Shown piece after piece: positions 23,310 to 33,101 of a stretch of DNA of 64,000 bases (within the stretch, counting starts at the first letter, position 1; each line of letters begins with the position of its first letter). The notes beneath the pieces were generated by a model. That model was not told the DNA's origin. It made no database searches and worked only from the letters and a program-made list of their open reading frames with translations. Origin of the DNA: Basidiobolus meristosporus CBS 931.73 (lineage: Eukaryota; Basidiobolomycota; Basidiobolomycetes; Basidiobolales; Basidiobolaceae); the NCBI GenBank assembly GCA_002104905.1, contig MCFE01000308.1:1-64000 (forward strand). The letters are read 5' to 3'. The translations under genes were made by a program, and so were the position numbers.

Positions 23310-24725
23310 ATGGAAATCCTGACTCTCATCAAAGCTAGTGGTGAGGTATAATAATTCAAACTAGACGTGCAATCTTCAGGCAACAGCACTAACTGTTTAT
23401 CTTCAACGCAGGCAATTCTCCAAATTGCTGTAACTTGTGGTGTAGGTATCTACCTGTCTAAAAAGGGTATATTGACGAAAAGTTTACAAAAGGTAAGTCG
23501 GACTCTTCCTGTAACGTGCACTTCCCATTTACTAAACCGATCCGTGTAGTCAATCTCCAACTTGAACCTCAACTTCCTCACACCATGTCTGCTGTTCTCC
23601 AATGTTGCTTCAGCAGTCTCTCCGGCCGTCTTTCTAACATTCTGGCCTATCCCGACCTACGCATTGATATTTACTATCATCTCAGTGATTGTCTCCCAGA
23701 CCTGCGCCTACATCTTTAGATTCAATAAGGCGCAAGCAAACTTCTCGATGGCCACTAGTATGTTTCCCAACACGAACAGCTTGCCGATTCCGCTGATACA
23801 AAGTTTGGCCAGTAGCGTGGCCGTCAAGATGCTTTTTTGGGGGGATAAGGATACACCGGAAGATGTACAAGCCCGAGGAATTTCATACATCGTAATCTTT
23901 GCCATCCTTGGCAACTTCCTTCGATTCAGTTACGGTTTCAAACTTTTGAACAAGCCAAAAGAAGAGGTGGTGTATCGCAGCGTGCTCCACAGTCCTAACG
24001 GCAGTATCATAACCCTACCTGTTGAAAAGCCTGGAAAATCCAGCAAACCTCCTTCTCTGTATTCTGATTACGGAAGCTCCTCTGGTGATAGTCATGCTGC
24101 AGAAGATCTACTCGCCAACCCTGAACGTGTCTCGGAGGAGAGTAGCTTGCTTGGACATATTCCAGGGCCTAGCGCATCGCAGAAATGGAAAGAGAATATC
24201 AAGAAATACTACAATTCGGTCAAAAAAGTATTCAATCCTCCCCTCTGCGCGACATTTATTGGGTTATTTGTTGGTCTTGTTCCATTCCTCAAAGGTTTAC
24301 TGTTTGGACCGGCGCCTGTACTTCGTCCTGTAATGCGTGCCATCGACACTTGCGGCAACGCTTCGATTCCTTTGATCCTTCTTTGTCTCGGAGCTCAGCT
24401 ATATGGTCTTTCTGGTAGAGCAGCGTTCAAGAAGGTCATCTGGACTATCGTGATTCAGCGCATGTTGCTCATGCCACTTGTTGCCATTGGAGTGGTATTA
24501 GTCACTCACAAATTCTTTTCGCTTGGATATGATCCAGTATTCGTCATGGTCATGATGCTCCTTGGTAGTGGTCCTACCGCCGTCAATCTAATGAATATCT
24601 GCCAAGCTGTGGGCAATTATGAGGATGAGATGGCACAACTACTGTTGTACTCGTACCTATTCGCGGCGCCCGCGCTAGCTCTTTGGGTGGTTGTTTACCT
24701 CTGGGTAGTGGGCCAAATTTTTTAA
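23310..24725 (+). CDS. Membrane transport protein, auxin efflux carrier (PIN-like) family, 430 aa
   Basis: Three exons: 23310-23345, 23412-23492 and 23550-24725. Introns are 66 and 57 nt, GT-AG, with a TACTAAAC branch site in the second; phases close. The protein has the two-bundle layout of the PF03547 family. The N-terminal helices include LNLNFLTPCLLFSNVAS and the NTNSLPIPL signature. A hydrophilic Ser-rich cytosolic loop of about 90 residues follows, then five C-terminal helices with PPLCATFIGLFVGLVPF, GNASIPLILLCLGAQL and GSGPTAVNLMNICQ. Fungal members sit in the ER or plasma membrane; their physiological substrates are largely unknown. The first exon codes for only 12 residues and is easily missed; without it the first helix is truncated. 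Confidence 0.9.
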
Positions 24726-25932
24726 ACAGTAGTACGCCTCCGCCAGCGGATCTGATGAAGCTGATCTAGTGTATACCACTGTAGAAACATTTGACTCCTG
24801 TCATCCGGTGTTACACATTTACTACTAAGAGACCAAAATGTACTTTGTATTATCTTGTAAATTCATCAACAAAAAGCATGTTCAACAACTCAATACCAGT
24901 GTATTCATATTCATATTCAAATAATACATCATTAAAATGCCACATTCTATAACAAGCCTGTCCACCCCATAGTTCGAAGTGAGCGCTGGCGAACACATCA
25001 TGTTGCTTATGTGTTCAATTGGGTGGGTTCAAGCATTCCAATTAAATTCGACAGCATTGGTGAACAGATGGACCAAGGACATTACAGTGTAAATTTCCCA
25101 ACCAAAGCCTCCATTGTGGAGCAAATCGAATTCCATCGTACAGATCAGAAAATACGCATCCTATGACAGCCATCCAACCATTTCAGCTTCCAGCAGAACG
25201 TGAACAAAGCGATATAGGCAGATAAGCAACCCCAATCAAACCGATCCCCAGTGACATCACCACCTTATTATTAATGCACGCTGTTTAACAATATTGGCAA
25301 GAAGTTGGAAGAGACAATGGGCCGACTAGCACTGTACAAGCCTATTTTCATGCGAGTCTAGAGAGTCCACAGGTTAAGCTTAATTTCTGGCTGAGGCATC
25401 AATGCAGTCTTGGAGTCTTTTGTGGGAGGGTGAGCCAGTTTCATCCAACGGCTCTTGATAGGTTCGAAGCAGGCTCTTGATTAGTGGGTGGATGCGCACT
25501 ATCGTTGAATCACCATGCACATAACGCAAAGCGAAGACGTAGAAATTAAGGTTTGCCAAGACAAACTGTGCTGTCAATCTGTTGATATTGCGTTACAATC
25601 GAACGTTGGCCGGATCTTGCACCGTGTCTCGGATTAGCGAATTCTAGGGGAAGATTCAGTGTCGCTGGTGATATCCCTCGGATCGTGGGCCAATAAATTA
25701 GGGTGAGTAGGAGGGCTCAACCAGTTACTATTTTGAGCAACCAGCATCCATATATTGATAATCATTGATAGATAAGCAGCTCGAATTTCTATATTGTCAG
25801 CGTGCCGAATTTGTGAACTCTTTCATCAAATGATTAATCCGTTGACTGATCGATCAATTCCCTACCAGGAGTCGATGAAAACGAAAATAAACAACAAATG
25901 CCTTTTCAATTCTGTAGTTGGTGGTCCTTTTC
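24726..25932. other. Intergenic, no well supported gene
   Basis: A 65-codon open frame on the minus strand (25380-25577) has protein-like composition, but no ATG and no joining exon was found. The rest shows nothing. Confidence 0.4.
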
Positions 25933-26829
25933 ATGTCTTTCAATATATACGTTCCGAGAAGGCGTCGAATCGCGCCAGAGGACAATTTCTTTGTCGAAGG
26001 GAATTTGGAAGCGAGGGGATGCTGGCTCTCTAAGCATGCTCGCATCCCTGACGAAGAGATAGAGAGAACTGTGGCGCAGTTGACTAAGTATGTATAATTG
26101 AGTATCGTTCTTTGCCTTGGCTTAACCTTGATATCTTTTAATAGAGAAGCCTCACTGACATTAGCTTGCCACGTCCCTCCATGTAATGGGCGATTGGTAT
26201 ATCCACACAATGCTGCTTATGAAGCTCATTACGAGGCAGTGCACAAACATGTGTGTCACGACTGTTCAAAAACCTTCCCTGGTTCTCGCTGGCTAGATTT
26301 ACACTTAGAAGAACGCCACGATCCTATATTTAAAATCCGCTCAGAGCGTGGAGAAAAGCTGGTAGGAGAATATAGCGAAACTCTAGACCAAACGTTATAT
26401 TGTTATGAACTCAAGCTTTTGTCACCTATTTAGTATCGTTGCTTCGTTATGGATTGCGAACGTAGATTCTCCGAGCCCAGAAAACGCAGGCTCCATCTGA
26501 TCGAAAAGCACAAATACCCCAAAAGTTTTAATTTTCGTATTGTACAGACTGGTCTCACGAAACGCTGGAAAGCTCCGAAGAGCGGTCGTTCCCACAAAAA
26601 AACAAGTGCCATGGAGATAGTCGAACCTGAAATAACCACGGACAGCACTTCTGATGATATGGATATCGTGGAACTAACTTCTTCGATGAACAGTCTTCGA
26701 ATCCCCAAAAACATCTGCTTTGGAAGGGGAGCCAAAACTGGTGGGTGGTTTGGACGTGGTGGAGGCATTGGGAAAAAGGGAGGTGGTAAAGGCAATGTGT
26801 CCGACCCCAAGCAGAACTCATCAACATAA
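25933..26829 (+). CDS. ZNF511-like C2H2 zinc-finger protein, 255 aa
   Basis: Three exons: 25933-26087, 26145-26361 and 26434-26829, with introns of 57 and 72 nt; phases close. The N-terminus carries the NFFVEGNLEARG stretch corresponding to the FFE-D segment of ZNF511 proteins. Three zinc fingers follow: one starting CHVPPC and ending EAHYEAVH, a second running CHDCSKTFPGS to LEERH, and a third running CFVMDC to LIEKH. The segment between fingers 2 and 3 (DPIFKIRSERGEKLYRC) and the YPKSFNF after finger 3 are family hallmarks. A glycine/lysine-rich tail (FGRGAKTGGWFGRGGG) ends the protein, possibly RNA-binding. The animal family is poorly characterised and nuclear, so the role here is unknown. 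No TATA box is clear. Confidence 0.88.
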
Positions 26830-27334
26830 TCAACTAAACCATCCAAGCAGTAGTATGTTAACCTAATGTGCAATAATTCTTCCTACATTACCTCCCTCCC
26901 ATATCTAATCCAAGCACACTAATCTATATATCCTTGGAAGTTTACCACTAATTATGTTCCCTATCAATACAGCATCCAATGCAATATAATAATGCACTCT
27001 ACAGTATACTCATATATCCAAATCCAATGTGTTATGCCTAGTTCTAATGCCTTGCAAGTAGAAGAATAACAAGATGTAATTTTGTATGTCAGCCTATGCT
27101 ACAGGTTAGTTTATTCATAATCCATTTGTATCATGGAGGAACTAAACAGTATAGTTTATGATAAGTACTCCTACCTTGCTATACTTTGGATTTGCTATTT
27201 GACCTAACCGTTGCACTTCCACAGCATATATGAATATCTGTAAAGATCTATATCACTCAGCTATTGGAAGTGGTAACTTGGAAATGGTCGGGTAGGAAGT
27301 GTATTTTTCACCCATATGTTTACTGGGCAAAATT
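26830..27334. other. Intergenic, no gene
   Basis: AT-rich spacer without recognisable features. Confidence 0.45.
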
Positions 27335-27668
27335 TGTTTTAAGAGTCTTGGTGATGGTGGAAGTGATTGGAAGAACAAGTGTATTATGTGGGTTTCAGTT
27401 GATGATATAGTGTGTATAAGGGTGGGATTTATGCTTATACAAACCCGTAAATATGCCTAAGAAGATCCCAAAAATATGTGGGCAAAGTTTTGGGGGCTTT
27501 TGGATCACTTCAAGAAATTTGGTGTTTTGGGTACCTGTCAATTTGGTGAAATTATTAGAATTCCAACAAAGAATTAGGGCAGGAAATAGTGAAGTTCATA
27601 AGCTATGATCTAAATGTAAATGACCAAGGCAATGTGGATATTTAGGCGCAAATAGAAAACCTACAGCA
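27335..27668 (-). repeat. Degenerate copia LTR C
   Basis: Inverted, strongly diverged LTR of the same family. The reverse complements of the CTCCAAGACTC tail, the CAGCCCCAAA segment and the TTAGATCATAG head can all be followed in order. Confidence 0.55.
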
Positions 27669-28079
27669 TAATAATGGTATATATGCTTTTAGTAGGGTAC
27701 TATAAAGCTTCATATCAGAATGTGTTGGGGTGGGTTATAGAAAGATTTGTCACCGGGGTCTCTTTACTTGATCTGAAATGAATTTGCAATTGTCATTTGT
27801 TTTGGTGATCTTTTTGCTACAAGCAAATTACCCAAATATAAAGCTAAAAGTGAAAATGGCTCCAGAAGCATACTTGTAAATGCTGGAAAAACTTCAATCA
27901 CCTAGTAAATGGTAGCTTGCACCTGAACCACGCATATGCCTTAAGATTCTATTTAGCTTATTGCCAAATCATGAATTGTCTACTTAATATTTAGTTTGTA
28001 AGATATTGGCTAATCCTTAGTAATCTAAGGTAACCATCATATGATTATTAGGTCTTCACAAATTCCAAGTAGATCCCAA
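27669..28079. other. Intergenic between two LTRs
   Basis: No convincing coding remnant of copia gag or pol was recognised. Confidence 0.4.
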
Positions 28080-28426
28080 TGTTGTAAATTTCGCAACTAC
28101 ACCTAAATACTCACCTAACTTAGTCACTTAGATCATCACCTACAAATCTTAGAGAATACTGACCAAATTCCTTGTCGGGATTTACTTGGAATATTTCCAC
28201 AGAAACATCAGATACCCAGTACATGAAATATGTCAAAATTGTTCAAACAGCCCCAAACTTTGCACATATGTTCTTGGGACCTTGCTAAACATATTTTGCG
28301 CGTTTATTTGCCAAGACCATGTAAAAGTATAAACACTACTTTTACATTCAATAAATCATTAAGTGAAAACCACATAATCTACTTGTTCTCCCAATCACTT
28401 CCAATATCTCCAAGACTCTCACAACA
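28080..28426 (+). repeat. Solo copia-type LTR D, 347 bp
   Basis: Well preserved: TGTTGTAA start, ACAACA end, internal GTATAAAC TATA-like sequence and CAATAAATC polyadenylation-type signal. The flanking 5-mers (CCCAA and TATAT) do not match, so no target-site duplication remains. Confidence 0.75.
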
Positions 28427-28717
28427 TATATATTATCAAGATATTTCAAACTCGCTCGAAAGCATCCTAACCTTGCACACGAGTTAAAAAATCCAATTAT
28501 GAAATTTTTGATGGAGGATGCTTGTGGTGAACTTTTGAATGTCTGTATGCAAAAATGTCGAACTTCAACCGAGTGCAATTAGACCATTCCGATAATATTC
28601 CGGCAACCTGGGAGTGAAGATAGAACATCCCAAAGACGCCCTATATACGGTAGAAGTTTTGATAGACCCCATTAGAACACTGTGTGAAAATCAGCAAAAA
28701 GCCAACTTAAATTAAGC

Positions 28718-28939
28718 TTACAGCTTTGAAAAAATTTTTGAGTTCTGTTCTTCTACTATTGAGAATGTACTCCACTGAGATTCATCTGCTGGAAGAGTGG
28801 TGTTTTTGATCCAATCATAATTGACATGGAAGTAGAAATCCTCCGAGGCAGCGGGCACCTGGGGTGGCAGGTCCTGAGCGTAGACATAGCTCACGTTGAC
28901 GGAAAATGACAGCATGAGGAGATGGATTGGCTTCCGCAT
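28718..28939 (-). pseudogene. M13 peptidase 5' fragment (copy 2)
   Basis: From the ATG at 28939 it reads the signal peptide and first 60 or so residues of an M13 peptidase (MRKPIHLLMLSFSVNVSYVYAQ through DYDW-like NYDWIKN), then leaves homology near 28735 and meets a stop. Over roughly 200 nt it differs from the start of copy 3 (31710-31508) by one base that I can see, so it is a recent partial duplicate. It lacks NAYY, HEITH and the second zinc motif, so it cannot be a peptidase. Its promoter region is duplicated too, but the TATA box is altered. Confidence 0.85.
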
Positions 28940-29682
28940 TGGAATATTTAGTGAGTACAATAGGCAATGGGTGAATGCTGAAGACTAGTTGAAAGATGAG
29001 TGAAGTTTTTTAGTGTCGGCCTGGTTACCTATTTGATATTTAGCAGATGTTAACTCTTACTAAGCATCGGATCACCGATGAAAACTAAATAGAATCGTGG
29101 TTGAATCTGGGTCGATTCAGATATTTGCTTGTTCAGAAGCTTTTGTGACAGACGCTTTAGTATTGCTGAAACAAAGTCAACAAATACATTTAGCCAGTAG
29201 TTTTGGGCAACTTACAGTGTGTAAAAGTGGAGAGCTAGAAGGTTTACTTGTCCGTATGTTGGGTTCAGTTAAGGGATGTATGCTTTGAGGTGCACATCAT
29301 AGAACTAGTGATAAAGATGTTTTAAAGAAGGCCTCCGGAAGGTCATTTGAAAGCGCTTAATGTTTTGATAACTTCTAAGTGTCTTTATCGTCATAATTTG
29401 AATGGTTCATGTTGAAGATATCACAAAAGCCCTTGAACAAAGTTACCATCCGTCGACCTGATAACCCTACATCCTAACTGTTGTTAAACAACCAAACAAC
29501 CAACCCATATTCACTATGCGCAAATGCATTGAACACGCATGAAATGGTATGATTCAGGATTGGAATAGAATTTACAGGATGAGTATCAAGTTGACAAGGA
29601 CTTTAACAGAACAAAATTCGACATAACACAGGTAAGATACAAAAAGTTCATGAGTCATTTTGTTCACTTACACTCATGATAT
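28940..29682. other. Duplicated M13 promoter remnant and spacer
   Basis: At 28995-29080 the M13 upstream sequence can be recognised: CACTAAAAAAC (minus strand) where functional copies have CACTATAAAAC, and a shortened relative of the shared upstream box (TTAACTCTTACTAAGC). The remainder is the 3' flank of copy 3, which resembles the 3' flank of copy 5. Confidence 0.55.
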
Positions 29683-31710
29683 TTACCAGATGTTAGCCCT
29701 TTCCGCTTCACTGCGATACATCTTATCTCCTTCCTTCACACCAAATGCATCGTAAAACTCTTGGAAGTTTGAGCATGGTCCGTTGACTCTCCAGATCCCC
29801 GGGGAGTGTGGGTCAGTACGAAGACGCAACAATGCCTCCTCCTTGCGAATGACATTCTTCCAAACTTGAGCATAGGCCGAGAAAAACTGTTGTTCTGGAG
29901 AAAGACCATCCACGGTGCCAACTGCTCCTGGGTTGTTCTTCTGCCATTCCTGAAAAGCCAGATAGGAGAGCTTCACTCCTCCAATATCCGCAATGTTCTC
30001 GCCTTGGGTCAGGTTTCCATTGACCTTGGCCCCATAGATCTCATAGCTGCTGTAGAGATCGACAACAATCTTCGCCCGCTTCTCGAACTCTGCTGCGTCG
30101 GTGGGGGTCCACCAATCCTCCAGGTTGCCTTGCGCGTTGTAGTTACGACCCTGATCATCATAGCCGTGGGTGATTTCATGCCCGATAACCGCCCCGATGC
30201 CTCCGAAGTTCGCGGCAGCATTTCCCCTGGGATCCTTCTCATCGGGTGGGTAGAAGAAAGGAGGCTGGAGAATTCCAGCTGGGAAGGCGATACTGTTGGA
30301 TGTGGGATCATAATAAGCATTCACTTCATAAGCAGTCATGTACCAGGTCGACTTATCGGTCGCAGAGTTGGAAGTATCTAGAACATGTTTGAAGCCTACT
30401 CCTGAGGCATTGAGAATATTAGAGAGCAAGGGTTGGCCACGAGATATTTTAACATCTGTATAGTTGTCCCATTTGTCTGGATAACCAATCTTGACATCGA
30501 GTCCCTTCAGTTTTTCAAGTGCACGCGCACGAGTCTCGGAACCCATCCACTCAATTGTCTGTAGGCGTGTTGCCAATGCATCCTGAATGAGGGTCACTAG
30601 CTCTTGAGCTTGTGCTTTGGCTTCGGGCTTGAATTTCTCCTGGACAAATGGCTGGCTCAGGGTATCGGGGATCTGAGAGCCGATCACACCTAACATAAAC
30701 TTCCACCGTGGGGATGGTTCACTTTGGCCTGAGAGAGTGCGTCCATAGAAGTCGAAATCTTGTGCTTCGTACTGCTGGCCAAGGTAGCTGGCACCGTAGC
30801 CAAGGACTTGCCACTGCAGGTATGTTCGCCAATCATCCGCATGGAAGCTGCTAAACAAGGTGTTGACATATCTTAGGAAGTTCGGGCTGTCCACTATCAC
30901 GTCACCATCACCGAAGCAATGCCCTTGCGGCCATCCCAGCGATTGGCAATAGGTGAGCCAGGGGAATGCCGGGGTGAGTGCCCGCAGTTGGTCGAAGGTG
31001 AGTTTGTTGTATGTGCGATACACATCTCGCATTTCAACGGATGATAGCGAGTTGTTGGCAAGGGCCGTCTCAAAGTCCAACACAACCTTGGCTTTGGCCG
31101 CACCATCCTTGACTTGGGCGAGGGTGAAGATCTTCTCAACATGCTCCTGATATTTCTGACGAATCTCAGCTTGATCCGGATCCAGGTAGTACTCTCTGCT
31201 AGGAAGTGATAGGCCACTCTGTCCAATGTAGGAGAGTGTCCAGGTCGAGTTTTTGCTATCAGGTTGGGCGCTGATTCCGAACAGAGGACTGCCCCCATGG
31301 ACGGAGATAAGAAGACTGTGGAGTTTGCCAATGGCTTTGGCGGTGTCATCAGGAGTGCGAACAATTGCCACCTGATTTAGCAAGGCTTTGATGGGATCTA
31401 AGCCCGATTGCTCAATCAGGGTAGTATTCATTCCCGAGGCATAGAAATCGCCCAGAAGGCTGGGTGTGGTTGAGTTTCCTGCCTTCTCCAGCAGGGTCAG
31501 GAGGACTTTTGAGTTCTGTTCTTCTACTATTGAGAATGTACTCCACTGAGATTCATCTGCTGGAAGAGTGGTGTTTTTGATCCAATCATAATTGACATGG
31601 AAGTAGAAATCCTCCGAGGCAGCGGGCACCTGGGGTGGCAGGTCCTGAGCGTAGACATAGCTCACGTTGACGGAAAATGACAGCACGAGGAGATGGATTG
31701 GCTTCCGCAT
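29683..31710 (-). CDS. Secreted M13 metallopeptidase, copy 3, 675 aa
   Basis: Intronless. The ATG at 31710 gives the signal peptide MRKPIHLLVLSFSVNVSYVYAQ; an ATG 18 codons upstream is in frame but puts a hydrophilic leader before the signal. HEITH (511-515), ENIAD (571-575) and NAYY (464-467) are intact, so it should be an active zinc peptidase. The N-terminal variable block reads LPADESQWSTFSIVEEQ and the NAYY-adjacent block includes NASGVGFKHVLDTSNSATDKSTW. The C-terminal third is nearly identical to copy 5. TATA at 31775-31781 and a shared upstream box at 31851-31887 suggest regulation in common with copies 4-6. Confidence 0.93.
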   Translation of the reverse strand: MRKPIHLLVLSFSVNVSYVYAQDLPPQVPAASEDFYFHVNYDWIKNTTLPADESQWSTFSIVEEQNSKVLLTLLEKAGNSTTPSLLGDFYASGMNTTLIEQSGLDPIKALLNQVAIVRTPDDTAKAIGKLHSLLISVHGGSPLFGISAQPDSKNSTWTLSYIGQSGLSLPSREYYLDPDQAEIRQKYQEHVEKIFTLAQVKDGAAKAKVVLDFETALANNSLSSVEMRDVYRTYNKLTFDQLRALTPAFPWLTYCQSLGWPQGHCFGDGDVIVDSPNFLRYVNTLFSSFHADDWRTYLQWQVLGYGASYLGQQYEAQDFDFYGRTLSGQSEPSPRWKFMLGVIGSQIPDTLSQPFVQEKFKPEAKAQAQELVTLIQDALATRLQTIEWMGSETRARALEKLKGLDVKIGYPDKWDNYTDVKISRGQPLLSNILNASGVGFKHVLDTSNSATDKSTWYMTAYEVNAYYDPTSNSIAFPAGILQPPFFYPPDEKDPRGNAAANFGGIGAVIGHEITHGYDDQGRNYNAQGNLEDWWTPTDAAEFEKRAKIVVDLYSSYEIYGAKVNGNLTQGENIADIGGVKLSYLAFQEWQKNNPGAVGTVDGLSPEQQFFSAYAQVWKNVIRKEEALLRLRTDPHSPGIWRVNGPCSNFQEFYDAFGVKEGDKMYRSEAERANIW

Positions 31711-31774
31711 TGGAATATTTAGTAAATCCACTTGGGAAAGAGTGAATGCTTGAGATTGGGTCATGGATGTGGAG

Positions 31775-31781
31775 TTTTATA
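31775..31781 (-). promoter_or_regulatory. TATA box of M13 copy 3
   Basis: It reads TATAAAA on the minus strand within GACACTATAAAACTCC, about 65 nt before the ATG. Confidence 0.65.
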
Positions 31782-31850
31782 GTGTCGGCGAAAGCGCTTA
31801 CTTTCATCATTCACGATAGATCATATGGTAGATTGACTAATGCGGAGAAT

Positions 31851-31887
31851 CGCAGTTACCAACTCTTATTAAGCATTAGATCAGCAA
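31851..31887 (-). promoter_or_regulatory. Shared M13 upstream box, copy 3
   Basis: Read on the plus strand as CGCAGTTACCAACTCTTA, a short variable stretch and TTAGATCAGCAA. The same box lies 70-80 nt upstream of the TATA box at copies 4, 5 and 6, while the neighbouring sequence varies. Candidate activator site. Confidence 0.5.
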
Positions 31888-32089
31888 CGTAAGGTGGGTA
31901 GAACCACTTGGCTACGTTGTGATCCAATTAACCGAGTATCCTCAGCAAAACAAGCGCTGAATCATGTTACGAAAATAGCAATTGGCTAGGAGAATGAGTA
32001 AATAGTGAATCAGCCTGCTAGAAATAGGATCAGCATGAAATCCATAAAATTGTTTATGCACGCTTAAAAACACCAACTTTTTCTATTCT

Positions 32090-32300
32090 TTTCATCATTG
32101 TAGATCCTTAGTAAAATTCGACACTGTATATGATCCAAGCAAAATCCCGAGTGGCAACAGTTGAGGCGTCATGGTTGACATGATTATTCGATTTAAAGGT
32201 TGGAATGTGCAGCTGGGTTTTCTCCATTGTTTCAAACCATGAAATGCGTTGGATCCAAGATGAACTAGTAATTATGAGTGAAGTATCGGTCAATTGACTC
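32090..32300. repeat. Upstream block a, copy 3 version
   Basis: Recognisably homologous to 40385-40590 upstream of copy 5; both contain GATTTAAAGGTT followed by GTGCAG(C/T)TGG. It ties copy 3 to copy 5. Confidence 0.6.
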
Positions 32301-33101
32301 CCTTTTCATGGATTACCTTGGACTTTCATCACCCGCAGTGATTCGTGATTGGGTCAAGTAAATTGACAGGAATCCTGTCTGTAAGGTATTCACCGGTGTA
32401 AAATCTCAATTATTACAGCCTCGGCTTGGCATATTTTATTAGTCCGTGTCCACAAAGCTGAATAGTGCCCAAGATATAAAACCATATTTCCTATTTATAG
32501 AACACTTCTATTTATTCACACATTGGATTTTGAAGTAACAGTTACTAGCCAAATCTAGATTCAGGGTACTGTCATATGTTCTGAATCATCGACTCACTCT
32601 AGGTAATTCCTCATATTTCCCTTTCCAGGATGCCATTTTTGGACTCTCAAGATCCAACTATGTCTCAAAACTACCATGACGTATTGATCGTCAATAGTCA
32701 TGCGCTATCACACCTGTCAAGAAACCTATCGTTCTACATATTCCAATTTTTATTATTTGTTTGTCAATAAGATCCTCGGTAAGAAGTTGTGGAGCTGACG
32801 TACGTACTGGAAGAGTAGGCTAGTATGAAAACGCTAGGGCTAGACCGACCGGATAGAGCAGCCCGTCGTTATTAATAGATTTCCATTCGTAACCTATCAA
32901 GTTTAACTAAACTATAACCGGAAGTCCGAAGAATGTGAATCAGGCTCGACTGCTTTCACTTTGCAAGAATTTTACATAGGGATATTTATGACAATCTCGG
33001 GTTTACATTGAAATTCACATATAATGTTTTAGGTATTGTGGTTACAGATACATAGTTGTTTTTTTTCAAAATCTGAGTGACTTAACCTTCGCTAACAAGA
33101 T
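32301..33101. other. Spacer between M13 copies 3 and 4
   Basis: No gene. AT-rich 3' flank of copy 4. Confidence 0.45.

Noticed and set aside
25380-25577. 65-codon open frame (-), protein-like composition (ALRYVHGDSTIVRIHPL)
   Set aside because: It begins at a TTG, no ATG or joining exon could be found upstream, and no family was recognised. It could be a relic exon, but it is not supported enough to annotate.
29806-30381. 191-codon plus-strand frame, repeated at 38077-38643 and 41279-41845
   Set aside because: It is the antisense shadow of the conserved C-terminal part of the M13 genes; its repetition follows from their duplication.
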